Positions 14,340 to 23,704 are shown, numbered from the stretch's first letter. The stretch is DNA of 64,000 bases from an uncultured Bacteroidales bacterium (GCA_944326265.1 CALVDE010000001.1:62001-126000), one strand, 5' to 3'. Program-made: numbers and translations. The notes: generated by a model not told the origin, from the sequence alone.

Positions 14340-15601
14340 ATGCCCTGCTGACATATCTGGCTGGCTCCGCCTTGATGCTGGTCCTGTTGTGGACCGGCTT
14401 CAGGCTGCTGTTCTATGCTCAGAAGACTCTCAGAGTCAACAGGGTTCTTCTGACGGTGATCCTGGCGTTCTCAGTGACCGCTCCGCTGCTTCTGTCTTCG
14501 GTGCGCCTTCCGGTGCCTGAGCGGCTTCCCGACCTGGCCGGCCTGATGTCGGTCCGGGATGCGGTTTCCGAGGCATCCGTGCCGGCCGGACAAGGCGGGC
14601 AGGAAGGAGTCCGGCTGGAGTCCGTGCTGACCTGGGTGTATGCCGCCGGAGCTGTGGCGGTGCTGTTAGTCAGGGTGCTGCTGCCTCTGCTGTCGGTCGC
14701 GCTGCTGCTGCGCAGGGGCAGGGTGTCTGTGTACGTCGCCGGCGGACGCAGGATAAGGGTGGCCAGAGTGCCGGGTGCCGCGCCAATGAGCTGGATGGGT
14801 ATTGTCATACTGCCTTCCGGCAAGGAGTTCGGGGATGACAGCTGCGTGCTGCGGCATGAGCTTGCGCATGTCATGCTGGGACATTCCCCGGTGATTCTCT
14901 TCTCCAACTTGCTTCTGTGTCTGCAGTGGTTCAATCCGGCGGCATGGATGCTGCTCCGGGATCTGGAGCAGAACTGCGAGTTCGAGGCTGATGACGCGGT
15001 GCTCCGTTCCGGTGCGGACAGGTGCGGCTATCAGATGGAGCTTGTGGGCAGGGCTTCGGACGGCAGGTCGCTTCCGCTGGCCAGTATGTTCCGCCACAGC
15101 GGTCTGTTCCGCAGGATATGGATGATACAGAAAGAAATGCCGGCTTCGCGGGTGTATCTGCGCCTGATGTATGTGCTGCCGGTGACGGCAGCTGCAGTGC
15201 TGCTTTTCTCCACCCCTTCCGGAGAGATACGGACACATGGTGCGGTGCGGGAGACGGGACCTCATGCTGTAATAGGGAGGGAGCAGCCGTCTCTGTCTAT
15301 GGAGCGGGATGTCACGAGCCCTTTCGAGCGGTGGCTTATGGACAGCATAGAGTATTCGGACAGCGGACAGACCGCGTCGGAAGTCAGTCTTAAGTGTACG
15401 TTCCGGACGGGTCCGGACGGACAGGTGCGGAATGCCATGATCATGCTGAGAGGTGCGGAGAATGAAGGTTCTGCGCGCTCGATGCTCATGGATGCCGTAG
15501 TGAATATGCCGCCGGTATGGTCTCCAGGCAGGATAGGAGAAGAGCCGGTGAGCTTGAGTCAGGAATTGCCGTTAATGTTGCAGATGAGTACAAGAAGCTG
15601 A
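14336..15601 (+). CDS. M56-family (BlaR1/MecR1-like) membrane metallopeptidase with TonB-C-like tail
   Basis: The product has 421 residues. The N-terminal part holds several membrane segments (from SALMLVLLWTGFRLLFYAQ), with the zinc motif HELAH at 174-178 and the downstream acidic ligand region CEFEADDAVL. The family senses an envelope signal and triggers loss of the BlaI-type repressor. No penicillin-binding sensor domain follows. Instead the last 80 residues resemble a TonB C-terminal fold (GPDGQVRNAMIM, MPPVWSPGRIGEEPV, ending LPLML), an arrangement seen in Bacteroidota M56 proteins. The stop overlaps the rlmN start (TGATG). Confidence 0.87.
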   Translation: MNALLTYLAGSALMLVLLWTGFRLLFYAQKTLRVNRVLLTVILAFSVTAPLLLSSVRLPVPERLPDLAGLMSVRDAVSEASVPAGQGGQEGVRLESVLTWVYAAGAVAVLLVRVLLPLLSVALLLRRGRVSVYVAGGRRIRVARVPGAAPMSWMGIVILPSGKEFGDDSCVLRHELAHVMLGHSPVILFSNLLLCLQWFNPAAWMLLRDLEQNCEFEADDAVLRSGADRCGYQMELVGRASDGRSLPLASMFRHSGLFRRIWMIQKEMPASRVYLRLMYVLPVTAAAVLLFSTPSGEIRTHGAVRETGPHAVIGREQPSLSMERDVTSPFERWLMDSIEYSDSGQTASEVSLKCTFRTGPDGQVRNAMIMLRGAENEGSARSMLMDAVVNMPPVWSPGRIGEEPVSLSQELPLMLQMSTRS

Positions 15602-16632
15602 TGGAAGCACTTTTAGGTAAAAATATAGATGAACTCAAGGCCGTATGTGCAGGATACGGCCTTAAGTCTTTTGTGGCCGTACAGATGGCTGACTGGCTTT
15701 ACAGCAAGAGAGTCAGGACGATAGATGAGATGACCAATGTCTCCAAGGCGGCCAGGGCGGCTCTTTCTCAGGACTATGAGGTGGGGCGGACAGGTTATTG
15801 CGACCTGATATCCTCGGCTGACGGGACCAGGAAATATCTCTTTCCGTTCGGGCCGGGCGTGGAGGCTGTGATGATTCCGGACGGTGACAGGCACACGGTA
15901 TGCGTCTCTTCGCAGATGGGCTGCCGGATGGGCTGCCGCTTCTGCATGACCGGCCGGCAGGGCTGGCACGGCAACCTGACTCCGGCGGAGATACTCTCGC
16001 AGTTCATGGAGATAGACGAGACAGCTTCGCTGACCAACGCTGTCTTCATGGGCATGGGCGAGCCGCTGGACAACTGGGACAATGTCCGCCGGGCGATAGA
16101 GGTGCTGACCGCTCCGTGGGGCTTCGGCTGGAGTCCCAAGCGCATCACCCTTTCGACCATAGGCGTGACATCTGATCCGCGCACGGGGGAATCGCCTCTG
16201 CGGCGTTTCATGGACGAGTGTTCCTGCCATCTGGCCGTGAGTCTGCACAATCCTTTCCCTGAGGAGAGGGCGGAACTGATGCCGATGGAGAAACCTTTCC
16301 CTCTGGCGAAGACTCTGTCGCTGATACGGGAGTACGATTTCACCGGGCAGAGGCGCGTCAGCTTCGAGTATATCATGTTCGCCGGAGTCAATGACGACAA
16401 GCGTCATGCCGATGCTCTGGCCGGGATGCTGCGCGGTCTGGAATGTAGGGTCAACCTCATCCGCTTTCACCGGATACCGGATTCGCCTCTGGCTCCGTCC
16501 CCGATGCCGGTCATAGAGCAGTTCAAGACCCGGCTCAACAATGCCGGTGTACTTACGACTCTAAGGGCCTCCCGTGGTGAAGACATTCTGGCCGCCTGCG
16601 GTATGCTCAGCGGCAAAGGCCGGGGACAATAA
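15601..16632 (+). CDS. rlmN: Dual-specificity 23S rRNA/tRNA adenine-C2 methyltransferase RlmN
   Basis: The product has 343 residues, a normal length for RlmN. It is a radical-SAM enzyme that methylates C2 of A2503 in 23S rRNA and A37 in some tRNAs. The Fe-S cluster cysteines are 108, 112 and 115 (CRMGCRFC). The N-terminal helical accessory domain (ADWLYSKRVRTIDEMTNVSK), GMGEPLDNWDN and the C-terminal NLIRFHRIPDSP-...-TLRASRGEDILAACG, with the catalytic C-terminal Cys, all fit. The ATG at 15601 overlaps the previous stop by one base; the frame is open farther upstream but inside the M56 gene. Confidence 0.96.
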   Translation: MEALLGKNIDELKAVCAGYGLKSFVAVQMADWLYSKRVRTIDEMTNVSKAARAALSQDYEVGRTGYCDLISSADGTRKYLFPFGPGVEAVMIPDGDRHTVCVSSQMGCRMGCRFCMTGRQGWHGNLTPAEILSQFMEIDETASLTNAVFMGMGEPLDNWDNVRRAIEVLTAPWGFGWSPKRITLSTIGVTSDPRTGESPLRRFMDECSCHLAVSLHNPFPEERAELMPMEKPFPLAKTLSLIREYDFTGQRRVSFEYIMFAGVNDDKRHADALAGMLRGLECRVNLIRFHRIPDSPLAPSPMPVIEQFKTRLNNAGVLTTLRASRGEDILAACGMLSGKGRGQ

Positions 16633-16645
16633 TGTGAGCTGACCT

Positions 16646-19012
16646 ATGAAAGAGAGACTGATCATAATCCTCCTTTTATTCGCGGCGTGGTCCTGCACGG
16701 GGCTGAATGCTGCGGTACCGTCCGACAGCCTGCGCCGTGAAAGACCCAGGGTGGGGGTGGTGCTCAGCGGCGGAGGTGCCAAGGGCTCGGCCCATATCGG
16801 TGCTCTGAAAGTGCTGGAGGAGGTCGGCATCCCGGTGGATTTCGTGGCCGGTACCAGTATGGGCTCGGTTATAGGCGGCATGTACTGTCTGGGATATACT
16901 CCTGAGGAACTGGATTCGCTTATCCGCTCGATAGACTGGTCCGTCTATATGAGCAACAGCGTCACAAGGGACCGGCTTTCGTTCCAGGACAAGGAACGCA
17001 GGGGCAAATATCTTCTTACCGTGCCTTTTGCTACTGCGGCTTCGCTGGAGAGTACCATGGAGACCGGAAGGACCAGAAGAGACGAGATGGCCTCCCGTCC
17101 GCATTCATCGTCAGATGTGTTCGTGAACTCTCTGCCGTCAGGATTCATTAACGGCAACAATATAGAGAATCTTATAAACTCGCTCTGTTTCGGGTATCAG
17201 GACTCGATAGATTTCAACCGTATGCCCATACCTTACGCCTGTGTGGCCACCGATATGGTGAGCGGTGAGGAGGTAGTCTTCCGCAGCGGCTTTCTGCCCA
17301 TGGCCATCCGCGCAAGTATGGCTATTCCGGGAGTATTCTCTCCTGTCCGGACCGGAAATATGGTGCTGGTGGACGGCGGTATGCTCAATAATTTCCCGGT
17401 GGATGTGTGCAAGGCTATGGGCGCGGATATCATCATCGGTGTCCGGGTTTCCAGCAAGGTCAGCGGGGATCCGGACGGACTCAATTCCCTGCCTCAGCTG
17501 ATAGACCAGCTGATGGGTGTGGTCACCAAGTCCAAGGCTGACGACAACATAGCGCAGTGCGACATCTTCATCGAGCCGGATGTGACCGGTTACGGTCCCA
17601 TGAGCTTTGATACATACAGCATCGATACTCTGATACAGCGTGGATACGATGCTGCGGACCGTCAGAGACCGGCCCTTGAGAAGCTGCGCGGAAGGCTGGA
17701 GGAATACGGTCCGGTCGAACAGGTATACCGCTCGCCAAAAGTGGTCAATGTCAACCGTGATACATTGACGATCAGTTCCGTGGATATATCCGGAGTGGGA
17801 GAGAAGGACCGGGAATGGCTCATCAGGAAATCCAGGATACTCAGCAGCCGCAGGATGACTGGTGAGCAGATAGAGAAAGCTGTCTCGTTTTTCTATGGGA
17901 CCAATGCATTTTCCAAGATCAGTTATACCCTGCATCCCGATGCCGGTGATACGACTTACAGCCTGAGGATAAATCTGGTGAAGGACGTGCCGCATAATTT
18001 CGGTTTCGGGTTCCGTTTTGACTCACAGGAAGCGGCGGCCATACTGCTGGGTCTTAGCCTCAATGAGCGCAGACTTACCGGAGTGAAGTTCAATCTGTCC
18101 ACCAGGCTGAGCTACAATCCCTGGGTTTCGGCCGCAGTCTCTTTCGTGCCGAGAGCTTTCCCGAGATTCAGCATCTCCTATGCTTTCCGCAAAAGCGAGA
18201 CCAATATCCTGTACCGCGGAAGCACATTTGCCAACACCTTGCTCCTGAATCAGACAGTCAAGGCGTATTTCTCGGAGTACCATTCCCGTTTTTTCAGTAC
18301 GGAACTGGGACTTAACTTCGAGAACTACGGCTACAGGCATTTTTTCACCGGTCGCGACATATCCTATGCCCCGGACGGGAACATGCTCCGGAGCGGATAC
18401 ATGGGGCTTTACGGTGTCCTGAGATTTGACAGCAAGGACCGCTCCGTCTTTGCGACTGAGGGCGTGGATTTCACTCTCTCCGGCGGCTGGAAATTTTACG
18501 ATTTCTTCAAGGACGTAGAATTCAGCAGTTTCGGCGAGGCGCAGCTCAACTTCATGTCCTATCTGCCGCTGGCAGCTGGTAGGCTTGTCCTTTCGCCTCA
18601 GGTCTATGCCAGGTTCGTGATGGGAGACAGCTATCTGCTGGCATACGACAATCTTGTCGGAGGAGTCATGCCGGGCCGCTACGTCAGTCATCAGCTTCCC
18701 TTTGTCGGGGCCAACAGGCCGGAGATGATGTACAATTCGGTAGCGGTGCTCAGGCTGGATATGCGCTGGAATGTGCACCGCAGGCATTATGTCACTCTGA
18801 TGGGCAACTATGCCCGCGAGGCCAACGGTATCCGTAACTTCTTTGTGCCGAAGACTGCGTATGAGAACGGTTCCATGACCGCCTACGACTGGTGGGGTGT
18901 CGGTCTGAGGTATTCGTATGATCTTCCTATAGGACCTCTGGATGTGGATATCAGCTGGTCCAATATAACCGAATCGCTGGGTGTGTATGTCAACATCGGA
19001 TACTATTTCTAA
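16646..19012 (+). CDS. Patatin-like phospholipase fused to POTRA and BamA-like outer-membrane barrel
   Basis: The product has 788 residues and a signal peptide (about 1-24). The patatin domain spans about 32-240, with the oxyanion motif SGGGAKGSAHIGAL, the nucleophile GTSMGS and the Asp of LVDGGMLNNFPV, so the Ser-Asp dyad is intact. A POTRA-like region follows (TISSVDISGVGEKDREWLIRK), then a C-terminal barrel of about 350 residues ending in VYVNIGYYF. The layout is that of PlpD-like two-partner proteins and RssA-annotated Bacteroidota homologues. It probably acts as a phospholipase displayed at the outer membrane. It is 13 bp after rlmN and overlaps recX. Confidence 0.92.
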   Translation: MKERLIIILLLFAAWSCTGLNAAVPSDSLRRERPRVGVVLSGGGAKGSAHIGALKVLEEVGIPVDFVAGTSMGSVIGGMYCLGYTPEELDSLIRSIDWSVYMSNSVTRDRLSFQDKERRGKYLLTVPFATAASLESTMETGRTRRDEMASRPHSSSDVFVNSLPSGFINGNNIENLINSLCFGYQDSIDFNRMPIPYACVATDMVSGEEVVFRSGFLPMAIRASMAIPGVFSPVRTGNMVLVDGGMLNNFPVDVCKAMGADIIIGVRVSSKVSGDPDGLNSLPQLIDQLMGVVTKSKADDNIAQCDIFIEPDVTGYGPMSFDTYSIDTLIQRGYDAADRQRPALEKLRGRLEEYGPVEQVYRSPKVVNVNRDTLTISSVDISGVGEKDREWLIRKSRILSSRRMTGEQIEKAVSFFYGTNAFSKISYTLHPDAGDTTYSLRINLVKDVPHNFGFGFRFDSQEAAAILLGLSLNERRLTGVKFNLSTRLSYNPWVSAAVSFVPRAFPRFSISYAFRKSETNILYRGSTFANTLLLNQTVKAYFSEYHSRFFSTELGLNFENYGYRHFFTGRDISYAPDGNMLRSGYMGLYGVLRFDSKDRSVFATEGVDFTLSGGWKFYDFFKDVEFSSFGEAQLNFMSYLPLAAGRLVLSPQVYARFVMGDSYLLAYDNLVGGVMPGRYVSHQLPFVGANRPEMMYNSVAVLRLDMRWNVHRRHYVTLMGNYAREANGIRNFFVPKTAYENGSMTAYDWWGVGLRYSYDLPIGPLDVDISWSNITESLGVYVNIGYYF

Positions 19013-19463
19013 CCTCGATGCGGTATTCAGCCGTATGGCCTGGCTGTGCTCCCGGAGGGAATACTGCTCCAGTGCCGTGCTTCAGAAAATCAGGCAGAAA
19101 GGTCTGGACGGGAAGGACGCGGCCGCTGTGCTGGAGCGTCTGGTCAGGGAACGGTATGTGGACGATGCCCGCTATGCACGTGCGTTTGTCCGGGACAAGG
19201 CCCTGCTTGCCGGCTGGGGCCCGCGCAAGATATCGTTCGCCTTGTCCGCCAAAGGCATATCCAAGGAGGTTGTGGAAGAGGCGTTGGGGGAGGTCCGCCC
19301 GGAGGACAGCGGGGCCCGTATGCGCCAGGTACTTGCCGCGAAATGGAAGTCGGTCTCGGGGAAGACATTATACGATCGCCGCACCAAGCTGCTCCGCTTT
19401 GCCCTCTCACGTGGCTATCAGTACGATGATGTGATGCGTTTTCTGGATACCCTTTCAGAGTGA
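18987..19463 (+). CDS. recX: Regulatory protein RecX
   Basis: The product has 158 residues from the ATG at 18987 (GTG 18981 is possible). It overlaps the end of the patatin gene by 26 bp. RecX binds RecA filaments and limits their activity. The three-helix repeats are recognisable: RMAWLCSRREYCSSAVLQKI, then VLERLVRERYVDDARYARAF, then GWGPRKISFALSAKGI with KLLRFALSRGYQYDDV near the end. recA is not in the window. The promoter of prfB overlaps its 3' flank. Confidence 0.9.
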   Translation: MSTSDTISNLDAVFSRMAWLCSRREYCSSAVLQKIRQKGLDGKDAAAVLERLVRERYVDDARYARAFVRDKALLAGWGPRKISFALSAKGISKEVVEEALGEVRPEDSGARMRQVLAAKWKSVSGKTLYDRRTKLLRFALSRGYQYDDVMRFLDTLSE

Positions 19464-19469
19464 GATGTC

Positions 19470-19503
19470 TTTGCGGAGAATCATTAAAGAAATTGTATAT
19501 TTG
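19470..19503 (+). promoter_or_regulatory. Putative promoter of prfB
   Basis: TTTG (19470-19473) and TATATTTG (19496-19503) are separated by 22 bp, close to the Bacteroidota -33/-7 arrangement, and lie 33 bp before the prfB ATG. Confidence 0.5.
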
Positions 19504-19536
19504 CCCTCTGAAATATTAACGAAATAACCACGGAAG

Positions 19537-20626
19537 ATGATTACCACGGAACAGGTGAGAGACTTGCGTCAGCGTATCGATACGCTGGGGAGGTGTCTTT
19601 GACATCGCTTCTAAGAAGGAGCAGGTAGCTGCGATGCAGCAGCACAGTGCCGGAGCCGGATTCTGGGACGACCCGAAGGAGGCCGAGGCATATCTTAAGA
19701 AAATGTCGGGCGTGAAGTTCTGGACCGACGCCTACGACGAACTCAGGAAAATGGACGAGGATCTGGAGGTCCTGCTGGAGTTCGCCAAAGAAGACGAGGC
19801 GGCTCAGAAAGATGCGGATGCTCAGTTCGAGGCCCTTGTCGGCAAGGTCGAGGACCTGGAGCTGCGCAATATGCTCGGAGAGGAAGGAGACAGTCTCGGG
19901 GCTATCCTGAAGATCAATTCGGGAGCCGGCGGCACCGAGAGCAACGACTGGTCGGCCATGCTCATGCGCATGTACGTCCGCTGGGGTGAGCGCAACGGCT
20001 ACAAAGTGGCGGTCAGCGACCTCATCGAGGGGGACGAGGCCGGTATCAAGTCAGTGACCATAGAGTTCGAGGGGGACTATGCTTTCGGCTACCTCAAGGG
20101 CGAGAGCGGAGTGCACCGGCTGGTGCGCATCTCCCCGTTCAATGCCCAGGGCAAGCGGCAGACTACATTCTCCTCAGTCTTCGTCTACCCGCTCGTGGAC
20201 GATACCATCGAGATAGAAATCAACCCGGCCGATCTGGAGTGGGACACCTACCGCTCGTCCGGAGCAGGCGGACAGAATGTCAACAAGGTCGAGACCGGTG
20301 TCCGCGTGCGCCACATCCCCACCGGCATAGTGGTTGAAAACACCGAGACCCGCTCCCAGCTCGACAACCGTCAGAGAGCCTTGCGTATATTGAAATCCCA
20401 TCTTTACGACCTGGAGCTCAAGAAGCGTCAGGAGAAGCAGGCAGAGCTGGAGGGCAAGAAAAAGAAGATAGAGTGGGGCTCGCAGATCCGCAGCTACGTC
20501 CTGCACCCCTACAAGATGGTCAAGGACCTGCGCACCGGTTACGAGACCTCCGATACGCAGGCTGTGCTTGACGGTGACCTCAACGCCTTCATGAAGTCCT
20601 ATTTGATGGAGTCAAGTCAAGTTTGA
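19537..20626 (+). CDS. prfB: Peptide chain release factor 2, with programmed +1 frameshift
   Basis: Translation starts at ATG 19537 and the zero frame ends at TGA 19600-19602 after 21 codons. A +1 shift on CTT-TGA-C (19597-19603) joins it to the long frame that ends at 20626, giving about 362 residues. A purine-rich GGGGAGG (about 19587-19593) lies just upstream of the shift site like the stimulatory Shine-Dalgarno element in other bacteria. RF2 hallmarks are the anticodon-like tripeptide SPF in RISPFNAQGKRQ and the catalytic GGQ in SSGAGGQNVNKVETG. The frameshift autoregulates RF2 through recognition of UGA. The stop abuts the convergent ROK kinase stop. Confidence 0.95.
19597..19603 (+). 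promoter_or_regulatory. prfB programmed +1 frameshift site
   Basis: CTTTGAC holds the slippery CTT codon and the in-frame TGA. The upstream GGGGAGG ends 3 bases before CTT (AGG TGT CTT TGA). Both frames encode the conserved RF2 N-terminus only if the shift occurs. Confidence 0.93.
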
Positions 20627-21601
20627 CTAGAGCTCCCAGGCGAGGGCCGAGGCTCCCAGGATGGCTGCGTCCGAATCCTTGAGGGTGGAGTAGAGCAGAC
20701 GGACTTTCCCTTTCCACATCTGCAGCAGATTCTCGTTCATGCTCTTGAGTATGGGCTCCGTAAGGAATTCTTTGGATCTGGCCAGACCTCCGAAGAGGAT
20801 GATCGCCTCGGGTGCGCTGAACGCCACGAAGTCAGCGAATGCCTCTCCCATAATCTTTCCGGTGAACCCGAATATCTCGAGAGCCAGTCTGTCCCCCTGT
20901 CTGGCAGCGTCGTAGATATCCTTGGAGGTGATTTTCTCCGGGTCAAGACTGCGCAGAAGACTGGGCTCGTCTCTTTCGGCCAGGAATTCCCTTGCAGTGC
21001 GGGCCACTCCCACAGCGGATGTGTAGGTCTCCAGACAGCCTTTGTGACCGCAGTTGCACTGTCTGCCGTCCCTTACGATGACAGTGTGTCCCAGTTCTCC
21101 GGCGAATCCGTCGTGACCATAGACGACCTTGCCGTCTATTACGATGCCGCTGCCTACCCCCGTGCCGAGGGTAATCATTATGAAGTCCTTCATCCCCTTT
21201 GCGACACCGTATGTCATCTCGCCGACGGCGGCGGCATTGGCATCGTTGGTGACAGCTACCGGAATACCTGTCTTGTCCCTCAGCATGTTTGCCAGGAAGA
21301 TGACCATCGGCTTGCCGTTCCCGTCGTATGCCCATTTCAGATTGGGGGCGAATTCTATCGTGCCTTTGTAGTAGTTGCCGTTCGGAGCACCGATACCGAT
21401 GCCCTTTATTGTACCGTCGTTCTCAGACTGTCCGATAAGGTCCTTGATGGCTGTGGCCAGCTCGTCCACATACGAGTCAAGCTCAGTCTGGAGTGAGGAG
21501 ATTACACTCTGGTATAATATGTTGCCGCGGGCATCCACGACCCCGAGCTTGGTGGTCTGTCCTCCGACATCGATGCCCATCACTAAAGTCTGCTTTGCCA
21601 T
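20627..21601 (-). CDS. ROK-family sugar kinase (glucokinase-like)
   Basis: The product has 324 residues and phosphorylates a hexose, probably glucose, in the cytoplasm. It has the N-terminal phosphate-binding motif MGIDVGGQTTKLGVVD, catalytic VTNDANAAAVGE, LGTGVGSGIVIDG and the ROK zinc signature CNCGHKGCLETYTS, preceded by the metal-binding His in ELGHTVIV. It is 2 bp downstream of the MFS sugar transporter, so uptake and phosphorylation are coupled. Its stop lies directly against the prfB stop with no space for a terminator between the two convergent genes. Confidence 0.93.
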   Translation of the reverse strand: MAKQTLVMGIDVGGQTTKLGVVDARGNILYQSVISSLQTELDSYVDELATAIKDLIGQSENDGTIKGIGIGAPNGNYYKGTIEFAPNLKWAYDGNGKPMVIFLANMLRDKTGIPVAVTNDANAAAVGEMTYGVAKGMKDFIMITLGTGVGSGIVIDGKVVYGHDGFAGELGHTVIVRDGRQCNCGHKGCLETYTSAVGVARTAREFLAERDEPSLLRSLDPEKITSKDIYDAARQGDRLALEIFGFTGKIMGEAFADFVAFSAPEAIILFGGLARSKEFLTEPILKSMNENLLQMWKGKVRLLYSTLKDSDAAILGASALAWEL

Positions 21602-21603
21602 GG

Positions 21604-22878
21604 TTATTCTGTCTTAATATCGGTATTCACGTTTCTGGAGCCGAGCAGCGCATAATAAAGCATGTATGCGAAGCCGGCGATGAGCAGCCAGTAGCTGTTG
21701 AGGAATCCTACGCTGTCGGCAATGGCTCCTTGGATGGCCGGGATAATACCGCCGCCGCACACCATCATCATGAAGATGCCGGATGCTGCCGAGGTGTATT
21801 TACCCAGACCCTCTACTGCCAGATTGAATATCACTCCCCACATCACTGATGTGCAGAGACCGCAGAGCACCAGGAACAGGCAGTTGACGGGTACTTCAGC
21901 GAATCCAAAACTGAGATTGGAGTTCATTACGGGCATCTTGACGATATTGCTGTCCGGCATAAAGATTGCCAGGAGCATTAGGATGATGCCGCAGCTTGCT
22001 ACAGTGGTAAGCATAGCCTTGCTGGATACTCTTCCACCGAAAAGTCCGCCTATCAGACGGCCTACAAGCATCAGCAGCCAGTATGTTCCGACTACGCTGC
22101 CAGCGACAGTGGTGTCGATGCCCTTGCCCATAATGGGGTCGGTCATGAACAGATTCATGATGTTGGGGATGCCGACCTCGACTCCCACATAGATGAATAT
22201 GCAGATGATTCCGAGCTTGAAGTGTCTGAACGACCATGCGCTGTATTTGTCCTTGACAGCGTCTTTCTCTTTGCGGACTACGAACGGCTCCGGGATCCTG
22301 GACAACAGCAGCACGATGAAAGCCAGCGCGAATATGCCCATTGCCAGGAACAGTACGGGGTCCGCGTTTGATATTCTGGCACCGGCGATATCACCGATCA
22401 GATAACCGCCGAGTACTGGGGCCAGAGTGGCTGCCGTGGAGTTGAACACGCCTCCGAACTGTATCAGTTGGTTGCCTCTGTTTCCGCCGCCTCCGAGGGT
22501 ATTGAGCATCGGATTGACCACAGTGTTGAGCATACACATCGAGAAACCGGATATGAATGCACCTGTAAGATATACGGGAAAGCTGTCAACTGTTCCGGAG
22601 AGGAAAGTGACGCTCACACCGATGAATCCTACAGCCACTGCCGTAAGGGCTGTTTTCTTATAGCCGATACGCTGCAGCAGGATTCCGGCGGGAATACCCA
22701 TACATAGGTAGGCCAGGAAGTTCATGAGGTTGCCCAGCTGGGACTGGAAGTTGGACAGCTCGAATTGGGATTTGACGATTACTCCGAGGGGGTTCTGCAG
22801 ACCCGTGACGAAAGCGATCATGAAGAACAGTGCGAACATCATCGCTATCGGGAGCGCATAGTTTTTCTTTTCAGTCAT
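21604..22878 (-). CDS. MFS sugar:H+ symporter, FucP/GluP (glucose/galactose) family
   Basis: The product has 424 residues and about 12 hydrophobic segments. The N-terminus (IAMMFALFFMIAFVTGLQNPL) and MNFLAYLCMGIPAGILLQRIGYKKTAL are typical of the FucP/GluP group. The motif MLNTVVNPMLNTLGGGGNRGNQLIQFGGVFN marks the end of the N-terminal bundle, where related glucose/galactose transporters are conserved. It probably imports glucose or a related hexose for the ROK kinase encoded 2 bp downstream. Substrate assignment rests on this neighbour and is not certain. Confidence 0.9.
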   Translation of the reverse strand: MTEKKNYALPIAMMFALFFMIAFVTGLQNPLGVIVKSQFELSNFQSQLGNLMNFLAYLCMGIPAGILLQRIGYKKTALTAVAVGFIGVSVTFLSGTVDSFPVYLTGAFISGFSMCMLNTVVNPMLNTLGGGGNRGNQLIQFGGVFNSTAATLAPVLGGYLIGDIAGARISNADPVLFLAMGIFALAFIVLLLSRIPEPFVVRKEKDAVKDKYSAWSFRHFKLGIICIFIYVGVEVGIPNIMNLFMTDPIMGKGIDTTVAGSVVGTYWLLMLVGRLIGGLFGGRVSSKAMLTTVASCGIILMLLAIFMPDSNIVKMPVMNSNLSFGFAEVPVNCLFLVLCGLCTSVMWGVIFNLAVEGLGKYTSAASGIFMMMVCGGGIIPAIQGAIADSVGFLNSYWLLIAGFAYMLYYALLGSRNVNTDIKTE

Positions 22879-22997
22879 ATTATGTACAGTTAGATGTAGA
22901 TGTTATCAGGCACAAAAGTACCAATAATTACTTTAGTATGGCCTGGAAGTTGAAAAATTTCAGCTGGAACCGATGCCTGTATGGAGGATTGACGGAA

Positions 22998-23019
22998 AGA
23001 GCCGGACATGTCCGGCTCT
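22998..23019 (-). terminator. Rho-independent terminator after rubrerythrin
   Basis: A perfect 22-bp palindrome (AGAGCCGGACA and its complement) lies 28 bp after the rubrerythrin stop. On the minus strand it is followed by TTTCCGTC, a weak T-run. Confidence 0.65.
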
Positions 23020-23047
23020 CAGTCTGTTCAGGGAAAAGCATCGCTTT

Positions 23048-23623
23048 TTAGTAGTTTTCCTTCTTGGGCTCGAAATAGGCCTGGGGATGCTGACATGCGG
23101 GGCATTTCTCAGGAGCTTTCCTGCCCTTGTGGACGTAGCCGCAGTTGCGGCACTGCCAGTAGATCTCTCCGTCGCGCTCGAATACGGTGCCGGTCTCGAT
23201 TCTTTCCAGGAGCTTGCGGTAGCGGGCCTCGTGCTCGGCCTCCACGCGGGCGATCATCTCGAAAGCTACTGCGATCTCGGTGAATCCCTCCTCGCGCGCG
23301 GTCTTTGCGGCCTCGGGGTAGAGGACGGTCCATTCCTCGTTCTCTCCCTCGGCTGCGGCGCGCAGATTCTCGAGAGTTGTGGAGATTATCCCTGCAGGGT
23401 AGGTCGAGGTGATCTCCACCATGCCGCCCTCCAGGAATTTGAAGAATTTCTTGGCGTGCTCCTTCTCCTGCTCGGCAGTCTCAAGGAAGATGGCCGCGAT
23501 CTGCTCGTAGCCCTCTTTCTTTGCGACACTTGCGAAGTAGGTGTAACGGCCCCTTGCCTGGGATTCTCCGGCGAATGAGGCCAGAAGATTCTTTTCAGTT
23601 CTGGTTCCTTTGATTGATGCCAT
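23048..23623 (-). CDS. rbr: Rubrerythrin
   Basis: The product has 191 residues. Rubrerythrin is a cytoplasmic non-haem di-iron peroxidase that removes hydrogen peroxide in anaerobes. The four-helix ferritin-like domain shows ESQARGRYTYFA, EQEKEHAKKFF and ARVEAEHEARYRKLL, supplying the Glu/His iron ligands. The C-terminal rubredoxin-like domain has paired cysteines CRNCG and CPAC. It is monocistronic, with a terminator downstream, and divergent from the SDR gene. A minus-strand TATATTTG at 23653-23660 is a likely -7 box. Confidence 0.96.
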   Translation of the reverse strand: MASIKGTRTEKNLLASFAGESQARGRYTYFASVAKKEGYEQIAAIFLETAEQEKEHAKKFFKFLEGGMVEITSTYPAGIISTTLENLRAAAEGENEEWTVLYPEAAKTAREEGFTEIAVAFEMIARVEAEHEARYRKLLERIETGTVFERDGEIYWQCRNCGYVHKGRKAPEKCPACQHPQAYFEPKKENY

Positions 23624-23652
23624 AATGATAAGTGTTTTATTGGTTTGAGGAA

Positions 23653-23660
23653 CAAATATA
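23653..23660 (-). promoter_or_regulatory. Putative -7 box of rubrerythrin
   Basis: The minus strand reads TATATTTG, 29 bp upstream of the ATG. It lies close to the divergent box at 23673-23680, so the two promoters are nearly back to back. Confidence 0.45.
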
Positions 23661-23672
23661 GGAGAAAAATTC

Positions 23673-23680
23673 TAAATTTG
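23673..23680 (+). promoter_or_regulatory. Putative -7 box of the SDR gene
   Basis: TAAATTTG fits TAnnTTTG and lies 24 bp before the ATG at 23705. Confidence 0.45.
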
Positions 23681-23704
23681 CGGACTTCTTTCAAGCAAAC
23701 TGAT

